Assembly (NCBI RefSeq): GCF_030272615.1
Contig: NC_081405.1
Coordinates: forward strand, 21,310,047-21,374,046
Length of the DNA: 64,000 nucleotides
Source: Cryptomeria japonica
Taxonomy: Eukaryota; Streptophyta; Pinopsida; Cupressales; Cupressaceae
Direction of reading: 5' to 3'
The translations under genes and the position numbers were made by a program. Below the pieces are notes generated by a model. It did no database searches. It saw only the letters and a list, made by a program, of their open reading frames with translations, and was not told the origin of the DNA. Shown one piece after another: positions 34,047 through 46,830 of the stretch; the stretch's first letter is position 1, and each line of letters begins with the position of its first letter.

Positions 34047-35710
34047 TATTGGAAATGTGCCTCTAATTCACTTGACTTGTGTTCAGAGTGATCAGAGTGA
34101 CCTATCTTGATGGAACAGTTGTCAGTGTGACTCTTGTTGATGGGCTGATGGAACCCTCTTCTTGTGATCAGCTATCGCGTGAGCAAGTCCAAGATGATCC
34201 AACAGCTATCGCTATACCGCGATGGGAAGATCATCAAAAATTGTTCCTTGTGGCTTGGTGACAAAGCACATGCAAAAAGAAGTGAGTTAAAGATTGTGTT
34301 AAAGGTGGATCAATGACTATAACTATACTGCACAATGGAGATGCATGAAAGTTATCCCTTGTTGCTTGGCAACCATGTGGTGGGCCTGACAGAAGGAGTG
34401 AGCGGCCCAAGTGAGATAACAGTTGAGCAGATCAATTTCGATCCAATAGTGGTTGCTAGGTAGTGATGGGAAACTGCTCTTTAGAATATCCATCGTGACC
34501 TAGTGACAAAGAAGAGCTTCATTCTGGGTGGTTAGTGAGGTTGTGCTAAGGTAGCAGAGTAGGGACTCTAGAGCCAATTAGGGGGTACCATGTGGTGGAG
34601 TACAGAAAGAGGAAAGGGAATCAGTCTAGTGGCAGATGAGGCCGTGCTCAGGAGGATAAGGTGGCGAACTAGGGAGTAACACCATAGAAAAAGAGAGATT
34701 GAGCAGATTAAGGAAGATCGAACGATCGAGATAGCTATTTGATTGTCTTATTGATGACCTGATGGAATTGCCTTCGGTGATCGGGGTATGATCGGAGATC
34801 AGGAGAATTATTTGTTTGCTATACCGATACCCGATGAGGTTGCCTTCAGTGATCGAGTTGATATCGGTGATCAGGTTGACAAGATGGAAGTTATGCCGAT
34901 GGCTCGATCGAGTCGCTATGGTGTCATTGGGATATTGGGTCTACCTATTGAAGGCTATCCCGATGAGCCGATGGAGTAGAGACCGACTATGGGTGTGCAT
35001 TCGAACCAAATTCCAAAAGGTGAAACACTTGGACACTGAAGATGGTCTTGTTAGTATATATAATACAAACCGACCCGACTTCCTGACGAATGTGGGATAA
35101 TGGACGAGTCATGAATACAGGATGGTCAATGGTTAGACTTCCTGGTAGTTGGAGCAACTAATTATTGTGTGAACTGCATTTGACAGATGTAATCAGAGTA
35201 GCTAGAGGAAATTGAAATGTAATGTTGGTTAGGTGGATGGATGTTACTAAATGACAGACAATTGGACTCCATAATGATTATTATTAACCGATACATTGTA
35301 ATCGATGGTTGATATATATGTTGCCAGAGATGTAATCGATGGAGTGAGAGAGGTTACTCTATGATGTATGGTGTGGAGTCCTGTTGGAAGCCTGAGTGTT
35401 CTGCATAGGTGATGACTATGATCCGAACATAGATTCTGAGAGTAAATGTCTTTGAAGAGGATCTGTAACTTTATTGTAACCTTCTGTTAACTATGAATAA
35501 AGTGATCTCTCTTTGGTGGTGGGGTTTTTTAACCATAAGGGTTTTCCCACATAAATCCAGTGTTAACTCTCTGTTGTGTTTCTGTGTGATTAGTTTTTCA
35601 TTAGTCTGTGTATATCTTAATGTTCTGCAAAAGGATTTAAAGACATACTTTCTTGATTCCCCTTAGAATTGGTGTTAGGAGAGCATTTTCCGCACTGTTC
35701 TTTCCTTACA
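34047..35710 (+). repeat. E4 5' LTR (1,664 bp)
   Basis: It begins TATTGGAAATGTGC (partner: TGTTGGAAATGTGC) and ends CCTTACA. It is colinear with 49453-49546 plus 52355-53970. Rich in 'gatcgg' and 'tatcgc' words. A variant of the shared block lies at 35522-35552. It lacks about 80 bases that the 3' LTR has near 53140-53220. Confidence 0.9.
35053..35065 (+). promoter_or_regulatory. Possible TATA box in E4 LTR
   Basis: agtatatataata sits in the middle of the LTR; the partner has agtatatatgaat near 53311. A plausible core promoter for E4. Confidence 0.35.
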
Positions 35711-35712
35711 AG

Positions 35713-35724
35713 TGGTATCAAAGC
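35713..35724 (+). promoter_or_regulatory. E4 primer-binding site
   Basis: tggtatcaaagc follows the 5' LTR by two bases and is the Met-initiator type primer motif shared by many Copia elements. Confidence 0.8.
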
Positions 35725-35829
35725 TTGGCCTGTTGTGTTATCCTTGTTGGGTAGGGTTGGTTCTTTGTGTCAATTCTGGTTTTAGTGGGAGTCTAGCAGA
35801 GTGTTTATTTGTCTTGTTTGTAGTTTAAG

Positions 35830-36173
35830 ATGGTGAACACCTCTGGGCGAATGGACTTTGATAAGTTCAATGGCTCCAACTTTGAGTTGTAGAAACTTAA
35901 AGTTGAAGATTTGCTAGTTGATAGAGATCTTTGGATTGTAGTGGCTGGAACTAAACCTTTAGGCATGAAACAAGAGGACTGGGACCTTGCAGATAGAAAA
36001 GCCAAAGGGTTGATCAGACTCTGTTTGGCAGACTCTGTTCTGTTAAATGTTCATGAGGAGAAGACTGATATTCTTCTATGGAAGAAACTTGGTGATATTT
36101 ATCAGGGAAAGTCTCTGGTAAAAAGTTGTTCTTGAGGAAGAAGTTGTATTCCTTGAAGATGGATGAGGGTACA
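35830..36173 (+). pseudogene. gag: E4 gag, N-terminal part
   Basis: Copia gag start: MVNTSGRMDFDKFNGSNFEL at 35830, then KLKVEDLLVDRDLW, the WDLADRKAKGLIRLCLADSVL segment and TDILLWKKLGDIYQ. One stop lies after FEL (TAG where Trp is usual) and a frameshift near 36125. E5 interrupts at 36174; gag resumes at 48097. Confidence 0.85.
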
Positions 36174-37284
36174 TGCATACACCTAAAAAATGGTTTGAAG
36201 ATAATTAATTAATTAAGGAATTATTTAATTAATCCCCCTTCCCAATTTAATTAAATTCACTAAGCAATTTGATTAAAATCCCCCTTTCATCTACTTATTA
36301 ATAAATCTAAGGATTTATTTAATAGGTTCATTTCAATAATCCCCTTTAATTAATTAATTCCCCCCATCAAATTCATTTCTTCTAAATCTCCTAATTAATT
36401 AAAACAAATCAATTTATGAGTTGTTGAGATCAATTAGTCTTTTCATATTATTTGACTTTTTAAATTCAAATTCTCCTAACTTCTAACTACCTAACCTAAC
36501 CCCTTCTAAACCTAACTCATTCCATCTAACCTCGGGTTTAATTAACCATCTTAGCTTGCACATCCTAATCACCATGTCCCCTTTCCTTAGACACTTGTTT
36601 TCTCATGAGCAAAGCCTCTTGACACTTGTCACCATAGAGATGACAAATATTCCCTTTCATCCAACCTCTTCTAGAAGCTCTTTGACAATTGTCACCATGG
36701 AGATGACAATGTTCCCTTTCATCCAACCTCTTCTCATACCAACCTCCAATGTTCCCTTTCATCCAACCTCTTTGCCAACCTCCTCCAATTTCACTGTTGA
36801 TATCTTCAGACTTAATCTTGACCGTTGATTCCTACCACCTCACCCCTGGCATTGGAAATCCTATAAATAGACCCCATTTTGGAGTTCAAAGGATCCCAAA
36901 TCCCATCTCATTTGCATTCAAACATTATTACTATAGTCACATAGCTCTTAGCAATACCATTTTAGCATTGTTATCATGTTCAACTTTATCTTAAATCTAG
37001 CTTATTTTCTAGCTCAATTTGCTTATCATCTAGCTTAATCTCATCATTTCTAGATTAAATACATCATCATTTATCATTTAAATCCTCCATTTAAGTGTAG
37101 TCGGGTCATTGGAATTTGCATGACCAGATCTGAGAGCAAAATTCATACTCACATTTACTAGGAGGCGGTAGATCGCTTAGCTATGGTTTTATCTTTCTTT
37201 GCTTTAAATTCATTAACCATGCTTGTAATGATGTATTGAGTGTTTTGTGTTGTAGGAACAGGTATACACTTCATAGGCATGACA
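36174..37284 (+). repeat. E5 5' LTR (1,111 bp)
   Basis: It starts TGCATACACC and ends GGCATGACA. From 36529 on it is nearly identical to 47333-48096. The first part contains several TTAATTAAT-type palindromes (36208-36245). Confidence 0.9.
36860..36871 (+). promoter_or_regulatory. TATA box in E5 LTR
   Basis: cctataaatagacc is identical in both LTRs (here and at 47671-47684), in a GC-richer context, as expected for the element's promoter. Confidence 0.65.
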
Positions 37285-37287
37285 TTT

Positions 37288-37305
37288 TGGCACCCACCAT
37301 GGGGC
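37288..37305 (+). promoter_or_regulatory. E5 primer-binding site
   Basis: TGGCACCCACCATGGGGC follows the LTR by three bases. It has the TGG-plus-GC-rich shape of a Gypsy primer site; I cannot name the tRNA. Confidence 0.5.
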
Positions 37306-39314
37306 TGGAATTATCAATTTTGGCCTCTTAAGCTTCATCAACATTCATCTCTGTCGAGTTTGAATTAGAATGTTGTACGAACTCATTTTTGGACTAGTAT
37401 GACATGCTTTATGAGATGAAACAACAAGATATCCCGTGTCATACAATTCTTTAGGAAAATTACAGTGTCGTACGAGCTCTCATCTTGACTCATACGGTAT
37501 TAGAAAGTGGCTCGTACAATCAGGTAAAGTTTGTTGTACAAAATTCTGCTTTTGTGTTTTGAGAGAAGATTGCATTTCAGGTTTCATACTTCAGTTTGAT
37601 TATGACTAATGCTAACTTTGTTCTGTTTATGAGATTTTTGGCAACCTAACTCTTTTTTGTAGGACGATTATCGAAGATACGCTAGTCAAAGACCAAATTC
37701 AAGACACATCAATGACTACTAATGGATCTATTTTGCAGGTTGCCTAAAAGAATTCAACAAAACTTTGTGTATTCCTTAAAGTTTTTTTAGGCACACTTAT
37801 CTTTTGCTAAAGGAATGAACAATCATGTTTTTTGTGTCTTTGATGATAGGTGAGTATGCTCTCACCTTTCTTAGGTGATCAGAAAGCTAGACTCATCTTT
37901 TACTTTCATTAGTGCATTTCTTTAGTAGGCCTGCCCTCTCAAGGAGTTAATAACTCTTAAATCCATTACGACCGGTGAGAGGGGAACGCCCTAAGTGGGA
38001 ATGGCTAATGCTAAGTAATCCAACCCACTATAAAATAAATGTGATTTGATGAAAATCAAGTCAATGGCAGTGCTCAAGAATAGCTCTCCTCTGTACCTTC
38101 GGGTATAGCAAACCTTGGTTTTCAAGGTTGGGAGACCTCTTAATTGAGTATTATACCCTGACGTGCCGAACGGATCCCTTACTAGTGCCGGTTAAATTAG
38201 AAGCTACCCAATTCACCCCCGAAAGGGTGATAATCTTTGTACAAGAGAGATAGTAACTCTCCCAAGATACTTTCCATATTGTGCCCCCATTAGCATTTGG
38301 AGTCAGATAATACGGCGTTGAGAATCCATTGCGTGAGACTCAGCAACTGTATTCTGATTAGCTATTGGGTGTGTACCTAAGCTTGCAAGCAAAGGTTTTC
38401 TCTCCTCAACCAACTTCCTTAGGGTTTAGCATGCTTGGAGTCACTTATCATATTGCGTGTTTGTTGTGTATTCATCCCTAAATTGAAGAATCAAACATCT
38501 AAAACTAAAAAACATAAGCCAAACATCAAAATTCACCAATCCAAATTTGGAAAAACAAACATTTTTTAATCTCTTCTTTGTTATCTATCATACGAGTTAG
38601 GTTCTCTGTCGTACTGTCTAGTGATTTTTCATATGAGGTTAATCTTTTGTCGTATGGTTCAAAAAGAAATGTTCTACGAAACTGAACTTTTTACATGAAA
38701 TTTCTGATTTGTCATTTGGTCTTATATCTCTTGTCATTTGGGCTATAATCTGTTGTATGAGTCTCTATTTTTATTAGTCCACAGCTGCTACTTTGCATGA
38801 CTTTTTTAGGTATGTCATTTTTCTAGATCAGTTTGCAGTAATCATAAACACCTGTTATCTATTATTCTATGCTTGGATTGTCTCCTTTGTTGGCTTGGTC
38901 AAGTTATCATCCATCAAAATCAGACTTTAGAACATAAACACCTCAATACTTTTAAGTTCTCACCCTCAACAAGTTCAAGATCTAAACATCTCAAAGTTCA
39001 TTATCACCCTATTTGATAAACTGATCACTCAAACATAGTTTCTCATCAGGATCTATCATCCTTTATCATGAAATTGAAACGTTTGGTAGGATAATCTCAT
39101 CCCATATCGTAGGATATATCATTCCTACTAGACTTGGTTCTTATCAAATCATCATCATTGTACTCCAAAAACCGAAGATCGAAAAACTTGCAAAACTTTA
39201 AACACTTGAACCATCTTTTCGTGTCATATCACACTATCACATTTACCTTTACAATTGATCACTTATCAAAACAAACTTTTGGACAATCAAATCCTAGCAA
39301 AATAACACACATGT
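37306..39314 (+). other. E5 untranslated leader
   Basis: About 2 kb between primer site and gag without a credible coding frame. It has some direct word repeats ('tgtcgtacgagctc'-like, 37430-37540 and 38590-38770). Long leaders are usual in this group of Gypsy elements. Confidence 0.6.
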
Positions 39315-41201
39315 ATGCCCGTTCTAACTAGAGCTCTGAGACAAAGGATCACAGAGATGGAAATCAAAACATTGGAAATAACTGAAGAGCATATAACCAT
39401 GGAACATGAAGAGGAAATACAAGTTGAAGGAGAAATAACAAAATAAAATATTAGAGACATCAAGAAAGATCCTCAATTTGATAAATTTATGCAGAAATTA
39501 TTGGAGGGAGAAAAAGAAAAATATTTCCTAATGTTAGCCAAATCTGGTGCTACACTCCCCCAAGATTTTGATATGAACAAATTGACACAAAAGAAAAGTG
39601 ACCCTCCCCCTAATAACAAACAATACGAAGATATTTTTGGTCTCCACATGAATGACACATCAATTCCCAATAATACCAGAACCAATGAAGAAACCTACAT
39701 ACCCAAAAGAGATGAAATAGAAATTTTGAATAACCTCCAATCCAATGAAGATACAAGAAGGACTAGAGATGACACCAGAAGAGATCCAGATTCTCCTAGA
39801 ATGCAAAATCATGGTCATATAAGAACAAATCATGTTGATAATCCTATCACAAGTCTCACAAAACAACTACAAACAATGCAAATACAAATTCAAGATATGC
39901 AGAGAGGAAATGTTAGAAGATACTCACTACAAGAAATCTGTCCTTATCCATTCGACATAAACCTAAACATGATACCATTTCCTATAGGTTTTGAAACTCC
40001 TAGATACAAAAAATATGATGGAAGCACTGACCCCCAAGATCATATATGAGAATTTTGCACATTGAGTATGGAATTTGCGCATGAGGATACCTACTTAATT
40101 AGATTATTTCCAAAAAGCTTAATTGGACTAGCTATGGAATGGTTCTCCAAACTTCCACTTGGAATCAGATCATTTTCAAAGTTGGTGGATAAGTTTGTTT
40201 CACAATACTCTTACAACATACAACATGAAGTAACAATGCTAGACCTATGTAATGCCAAACAAAAGAGTGGAGAACCTTTCATGACATTTTTAAAATGATG
40301 GAGACGGTTAGCTTCACGATATCCTCATACAGTGCCAAAATATGAAAAAATGGACATATTCATCGACAACTTAAATGATCAAATGTGTTATTACTTAAAA
40401 ATGCAAGGAAATCAATGTTTCAGAAAAATGGTTGGTAATGGAATCAAAATGGAGGAAGCCATGATAAAGAAAGGTGAGTTGAAAATATACAAAGAAGGAG
40501 TCCATCCACCTAACAACAACCACAATGATAAACCAAAGTTTTAGAATAGAAATCAAAATTTCATCAACAATGGAATAGTGGATAACAACAATGTGAAACC
40601 AAAACAACTGATTTTTAATTTATCCACTCACTCAACAGTGGCTCGGCAAAACAACAATCACCAAAAAGAAACTATTAGAACTTTCTTTCGAAGACAATTT
40701 ACAAACATTGGTGAATCCCTTGGGCCAACACTAAAGACACTTCTCGCAAACAAATTGATCACTTTACCAGAAGAAAGGAACTACATATCTCAAATCAAAC
40801 CACCTTGGTGGAATGATAACCATTATTGTGATTTCCATCAAAACAAGGGACATCACACAAATAATTATCAGAAGTTGAAACATATCATACAAGATATGAT
40901 TGATAATGGAGTAATAACTATGGATGGACATACAACAAACGAATCTCTTACTACTTTTAAAACTCCACTTCCAAATTATGAGAAAGGTGAATCATCAACA
41001 ACAAACAATGGTATGGGTAAAGCGAAGGTAAACTATGCTCATACATATGACAATGTGGTAAACATGATTGTAGTTAAAGAAAAACAAAATAAAGAACATT
41101 CTCATGCTGTCACAAGAAGAAAAGCCAAAGTTATTTTTTCGGATCATACAACAAACACATCATCCACTACCAAACAATACAATCTAGTGGATCAATTGTA
41201 G
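39315..41201 (+). pseudogene. gag: E5 gag
   Basis: Gag starting MPVLTRALRQRITEM at 39315. One frame runs to 41201 with stops near 39445, 40048, 40297 and 40543. Capsid core: YKKYDGSTDPQDHI, EDTYLIRLFPKSLIGLAMEWFSKLP, FVSQYSYNIQHEVTM, EPFMTFLK. It has a Cys/His motif YCDFHQNKGHHTNN near 40830 rather than a full CCHC knuckle. The start is the first Met after the leader that joins the conserved frame. Confidence 0.88.
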
Positions 41202-41938
41202 AAACCACCCACACAAATATCCATCTTAGAATTGTTAAAGCTTTCACCTGCACACAAAGAAATTCTAGAAAAAGCATTAATCGATACAACAGTATCCAAT
41301 GATCTGGATATTGATCAATTCCAAACCATGGTGGGACACCTCACAACCCCTCACTTCTTATCATTCACTGAAGAAGATGACATGTCCTTACAACATCCCC
41401 ACAATGCTCCTTTGCATATTGAAGTCCTCATTCACAAAACACATGTTAAATGTGTTCTAATAGACAGTGGAGCTGGCCTAAATATCTATTCATTGAGTCT
41501 TGTTTGTGCCTTAGGATATTTAGAATATGTAGTTGATGTCCTAAAAAGATCACCATAAAAGCCTATGATGAAGAAGAACGTTCCTCCAAGGGAATTGTGA
41601 TACTACCCATCAGAGTGGGACCTTTGCAGAAAGACACATCATGCCAAGTTCTAGACTTGGACTTATCATATAATGTACTCCTGGGGAGACCATGGATACA
41701 TGACTTGCAAGCTGTCCCATCAACATATCATCAGTGTGTAAAATTTCCCTACAATGGGCAAGAAATCACAATCTCCACAGATTCAAATCCATTTCAATAC
41801 TACAACAATCTAAAAATGGCCCAACAAGTCATTGTTCCTCATAACAGGGAAGCATCATCTTCGAACACACAATCCAAGGAACAATTATTTGCTTCAATTC
41901 TATCAAGTATAGAAAAACAAATGCAGCTAAGAGATTGA
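41202..41938 (+). pseudogene. pol: E5 protease
   Basis: Aspartic protease with the intact catalytic DSGAG at 41464-41478 (KCVLIDSGAGLNIYSL). A frameshift near 41560 separates it from its C-terminal half, which reads IVILPIRVGPLQKDTSCQVLD and SYNVLLGRPWIHDL. It is continuous with gag at its 5' side except for one TAG at 41199. Confidence 0.88.
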
Positions 41939-42022
41939 GGGAATGGAGAATATTCAATATCACAATTACCACTTTCTCCTAAATCCTTTGGAAAACCATC
42001 AAACTCTAAACAACAACCAATT

Positions 42023-43453
42023 GTGAAACATCTTCTGATATTTGATGGAGCATTCATTAGTGCTGGAACCTTATCAGAGGAAACAAAAGACAAAGATGTG
42101 CTACAGTGGCTATACAAGGATGAAGAATGTCAACAAAAGATCAACAATGTCAGAATACCTATAGAAAAGTATGATAAAGGATTTACAATTCTCAAAAGAA
42201 TGGGATATACCGGAACAGGTCCTATAGGAAAAAGAAAAGAAGGTATCTCAGAACCTATCCAACCTTACACTCAGCAGAATACTGACAAAATAGACTTAGG
42301 GTATGGACAAGTCACTCTACCGGAAGACACACCTTTTAGTCAACAACAAGAGGAATATGAAAATAGATAAGAACAACTAGCAATTGAAAGAGAAGAAACA
42401 TTAGCTAAGCAACAAACACAAGAAAACATGAAATGGGAAAAGAAGCAAGCTTCAAATCAACAAGAGAAAAAAACTAAAAGAAACTCTCAAGAAGAATTAA
42501 ATCTTAATCAAAACAAGAAAGAAGCTAATATAAATCAAGGAAATCTCATAGAAAAGTTGACAAAACATAATCTCAGTCCTAAAGAAGTTGAATATGAAAG
42601 AAGAAAAGATATAGCCAGAAAAGCAGAAGAAATACTCTATGACCAAATTTGTAGATTGCAAGCTGCAAGTGATACAAATTCTAATCAATGGGAATGGGAT
42701 TCCTATCACTCTGAAGAATCAACTGAAGAAAATTGCTTTGAAGGAGATGTAGGAGTCGATGTAGTTCACATGTATGCAGGACAAGCATCAAGAACTAGTT
42801 CACTTGAATTAGAATCACATTCGGCTGACTTGGACTTAACCGAGGACGATCGGGAATTTCTTATGCGAGGTCATTCTGATGAGAGTACCATTTTAGACAT
42901 TGACATACATATTGAAAACTTTGATACATCCATCATGACCCTTGAAATCCTTGAAACATCCCAACATGAAGATCCCCTACCTCTAATCCACCCCGAGCTT
43001 ATTGATTGGGAAAATCAAGGACATACTGCCGTTGATACCTTTCTGAATGACCATGCCATATTTGTATATCTTAATGCAATCAAACCTGTAACAACTCTCA
43101 CTAGGAATGTCAGCAATGCATCTTCCAGTCAAGTGGGTGCCAAATCTCCTAGTCACAAAAGTGAAAATAATGAAAAGAATACCAAGTATACCGCTAAAAA
43201 CCATTTCTTGGCAACATTAGATCAAGAAAAAGTAAAAAGAAAGGATGCGTCTAATGGTGAAACCCTCCTTGAGGCACCAGAAGATGGGAAATTTGACACT
43301 TTACCTAAGCACTATCAAGAAAGGTCATCCATTTTGATCGAACCAGCTGAGGCAGTTAACATTGGCACAACAGAGAAACCAAAGATTCTTCATCCAATGA
43401 CTTCTCTATCAGAAGAAGAAATGCAACAATATATAGAATTCTTCAAACAATGA
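42023..43453 (+). pseudogene. pol: E5 G-patch and acidic linker
   Basis: It follows protease in the same frame. A G-patch-like segment lies at about 42176-42265 (ILKRMGYTGTGPIGKRKEGISEP). A 341-codon linker at 42428-43453 is Lys/Glu-rich then acidic and leads into RT. G-patch modules are RNA-binding or helicase-activating in other proteins. In retroviral and retrotransposon polyproteins they are thought to help reverse transcription. The remnant at 16674-16898 has the same module. Confidence 0.8.
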
Positions 43454-43465
43454 CCAATCAATTTT

Positions 43466-44780
43466 TCCTAGTTGTATGTGGACATGCCAGGGTTAGATCC
43501 AGAGCTTATTATGCATCACTTGAATGTTAGTCTAGGAGCCAAACCAGTCAAACAGAAGCTAAGGAAAATGCATCCGCTTATTGCTCTCCTAGTCAAAGAA
43601 GAACTAAAGAAATTACTCAATGTAGGATTCATCAGACCTGTAGCATATCCTTAATGGGTATCCAACATCGTTCCTATTTCAAAAATAGATAAAAGCATTA
43701 GAATATGTATAGACTTCAAAGATCTTAACAATGCATGTCCAAAGGATGTCTTTCCTTTGCTAACATCGACATCCTTGTAGATTTAACTACTGGACACTCC
43801 ATGTTTTCTTTAATGGATGGTTTCTCTGGATACAATCAGTTCAAAATAGCATATGAAGATCAAGAAAAGACATCTTTCACATGCCCATGGGGTACTTTCT
43901 GCTGGAACGTCATGCCTTTTGGATTAAAGAACATCGGTGCTACATATCAAAAAGCTATGACAACTATATTCATGACATGATGCATACATTCATGGAAGAC
44001 TATGTGGATGACATATTGGCTAAATAATATAATAGAGAAGAACATATAGAGATACTGGAAAGGATCTTTGACATGTTAGAACAATACAAGCTAAGGCTAA
44101 ACACTAAGAAATGTGCCTTTGGTGTAACTTCAGGCAATCTATTGGGGTAAATTGTTTCAGCTAGAGGTATCAAAGCAGATCCATCTAAGGTCAAAGCAAT
44201 CATGGAAATGACATCTCCCAAGAATATCAGTTAACTCATATCACTCCAAGGAAGACTCCAGTCATTCAGAAGATTTGTTGCTCAACTGCCAGATAAATGT
44301 CAACCATTTACTCATCTATTACACAAAAATGTTCATTTCAAGTGGGACCATCAATGTGAAGACACATTCAACAAGATCAAGACATATCTCATACAACCAC
44401 CCGTACGAATGTCACCAATCCCAAGAAAGTTGTTATTACTCTATGTATCAATCACTGAAGCATCATTAGGAGTTTTGCTTGCACAACATGATAATGAAGG
44501 AAAATAATGAGCTATCTACTACATCAAGAGAATGCTAGTAGGATACAAGATCAACTATTCACCAATAGAAAAAGCATGCTTAGCAATAGTTTTTTCTTCT
44601 CAAAATTATGACACTATTTACAATCTCTCTCCATCAAGTTGATAGCTAAAATTGATCCTTTGAAATATTTACTCAACAAAGAAACATTAACAGGAAGACT
44701 AGCAAAATGGATCATGATTCTGAGTGAGTTTGATATTGAGTATGTTGACTGGAAAAGCTATCAAAGGACAAGTTATTGCA
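43466..44780 (+). pseudogene. pol: E5 reverse transcriptase and first RNase H
   Basis: RT opens MPGLDPELIMHHLNVSLGAKPVK (about 43485) and VKEELKKLLNVGFIRPV. A stop follows (TAA where Gln is expected), then VSNIVPI. The frame shifts near 43700. Palm blocks: LMDGFSGYNQFKIAY, TSFTCPWGTFCWNVMPFGLKN, and the YVDD box at 44001-44012. The RNase H follows at 44430-44760 (ITEASLGVLLAQHDNEGK, INYSPIEKACLAIVF, LTGRLAKWIMILSEFDIEY). Several frameshifts break it between 43980 and 44640. Confidence 0.88.
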
Positions 44781-44869
44781 GATCAACTAGCAGAGGCACC
44801 CCTTCAAGATAATCATCCTTTACACATTGAGTTTCTCGATGCTGATATCCTAACAGTTACAACAAAAAC

Positions 44870-45240
44870 ATGGTAACTATACTTTGATGGTTCATATACA
44901 CAACATGGATTAGGAGCAGGCATTCTATTTATCACACCACAAGGTCATACAATCCCAAAAACATAAAAATTAAGCTTTCCATGCACCAACAACACAACAG
45001 AGTAGGAAGATTTGGTAACAGGTATCAAAATGGCTATAGAACGGAACATTATACAACTTCAAGTCTTTGGAGACTCTCAACTTGTCATCAATCAAATTAA
45101 TGATGACTATCAAATGAAGGACAAAAAGCTAATGCCTTATAAAAAGATGGTTGATGATATCAAGAAATACTTTGTAGAAATAAATTTTTAGTAGATTCCA
45201 AGGAACGACAACAAAGAAGCAGATGCCATGGCTACACTTG
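44870..45240 (+). pseudogene. pol: E5 second (archaeal-type) RNase H
   Basis: YFDGSYTQHGLGAGILFITPQG (catalytic Asp), NNTTE (Glu), VFGDSQLVINQI (second Asp), then IPRNDNKEADAMATLASLL. This is the extra RNase H between the first RNase H and integrase in Tat-group elements, the same domain as 6814-7305 in E1 but in the usual place. Three stops interrupt it. Confidence 0.85.
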
Positions 45241-46622
45241 CTTCTCTACTTCAGATACGGGAAAATCAACAATGTTATGAATTCCTTGTGGAAGAGTTGT
45301 TTTACCCTGCTCATAATTGTCCTGATTCCCAAACTATCTGTCACCTTGTGGGGCATGATTCCTTACATTATGGCCAAACTTACACATACCTGAAAGATAA
45401 CACCTTACCTCCCGATTTATCAAAGAACCAAAAGAGAAACTTTATTCACCAATCCTCCCATTTTACTCTCATTGTGGATACCCTATTTAATCGAGGTCTA
45501 GATGGTACTCTTTTAAGATGTCTTGAACAAGAAGAATTTGAGAAGGCCTTACATGAAGTCCATAACGACATTTGTGGAATTCATTCAAGTGGTCTTACCC
45601 TTTCAAAAAAAATCATATGTTTGGGGTATTATTGGCCAACTATAGAACAAGATTCTTTTCAAATAGCTAGAACATGCAAATAATGTCATATCCATGGGAA
45701 TTTGATTCATGCACTAGCACAAGAACTTCATGCTTTAGCAACATCTTGGCCTTTCTGCCAATGGGGTCTTGATCTAGTAGGAAAAATAATTCCTTCTTCA
45801 TCTAATGGTCACAAATTCATCCTTGTAGCTAGAGAATATTTCACAAAATGGATTGAGGCAGTACCTCTCATAAATATCACAAGAAAACAAATTGCTGCAT
45901 TTATCTTGAATTATATCATCTGTCGCTACGGAATACCAATGACCATTATCACTGATAATGAGTGACCATTCAAGAATCAAGATGTACAAGAGCTATGTGA
46001 GAAATTCAAGATCCAACACAGATTATCCACACCCTATTATCCGCAAGGGAATGGGCAAGAAGAAGCATCAAACAAAACTATTCTGAAAATCCTCAAAAAG
46101 ACAGTGAATGATGCTAGCAAAGATTGGCATATTCAATTAAACCCTGCTCTATGGGCCTACCATACTAGTATCCGCATACCAATAGGTGCCACACCTTTCT
46201 CTCTTGTTTATGGATCAGAAGAAATACTGCCAATAGAAGTAGAGATACCTTCTCTATGAGTATCACTAAAAGGTCTCATCCCAGAGGAAGAACAACGAGT
46301 ATATAAATTACAAGAGTTAGAATTGATCCATGAACGAAGACAAAAAACCTTTGATCATTTAAAGGTATATCAGCAAAGAATGTGCCAAAGCTATAATCAC
46401 AGGGTCAAACCACAAATCTTTCAAGTTGGAGAATTAGTACTAAAAGAAAATCCACACAACTAGGCAGATCGAGAAAAGAAAGGAAAATTTGAACCAAACT
46501 GGTTAGGTCCATTTGTGGTCACAACAGTATTTGGGTTAGGAGCATATCAACTATCAACACAGGACAAAGATCAACTCGACGAACCCATCAATAGCATGCA
46601 CCTGAAGAAATTCTATGTCTGA
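45241..46622 (+). pseudogene. pol: E5 integrase
   Basis: HHCC region around 45540-45690 (EVHNDICGIHSSG … ARTCK, stop for Gln, CHIHG). Core: WGLDLVGKI (first Asp, 45765), EYFTKWIEAVPL, YGIPMTIITDNE (second Asp, 45955), then YYPQGNGQEEASNK. The C-terminal part has KKGKFEPNWLGPFVVTTVF and ends KFYV-stop at 46622. Stops include CAA-to-TAA, CGA-to-TGA and CAG-to-TAG changes. No chromodomain. Confidence 0.9.
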
Positions 46623-46830
46623 AAAAATCAGAAAAATAAAAAATAGTGAAAAATAAAAAAAAATAAAAACAGTGAAAAATCAGAAAAATAAAAAAAAAGT
46701 GAAAAATCAGAAAAATCAAAAACAGTGAAAAAGCAGAAAAATCCAAAAACAGTGAAAAAGGAAAAAAATCAAAAACAGTGAAAAAATAGAAAATCCCAAA
46801 AAATCAAATATGAGAAAAAGTGCAATAAAA
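46623..46830 (+). repeat. A-rich short tandem repeat
   Basis: About ten imperfect copies of a ~20-bp unit of the form 'gaaaaatcagaaaaatcaaaaacagt' directly follow the pol stop codon. It probably arose by slippage in the element's 3' untranslated region. Confidence 0.8.
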
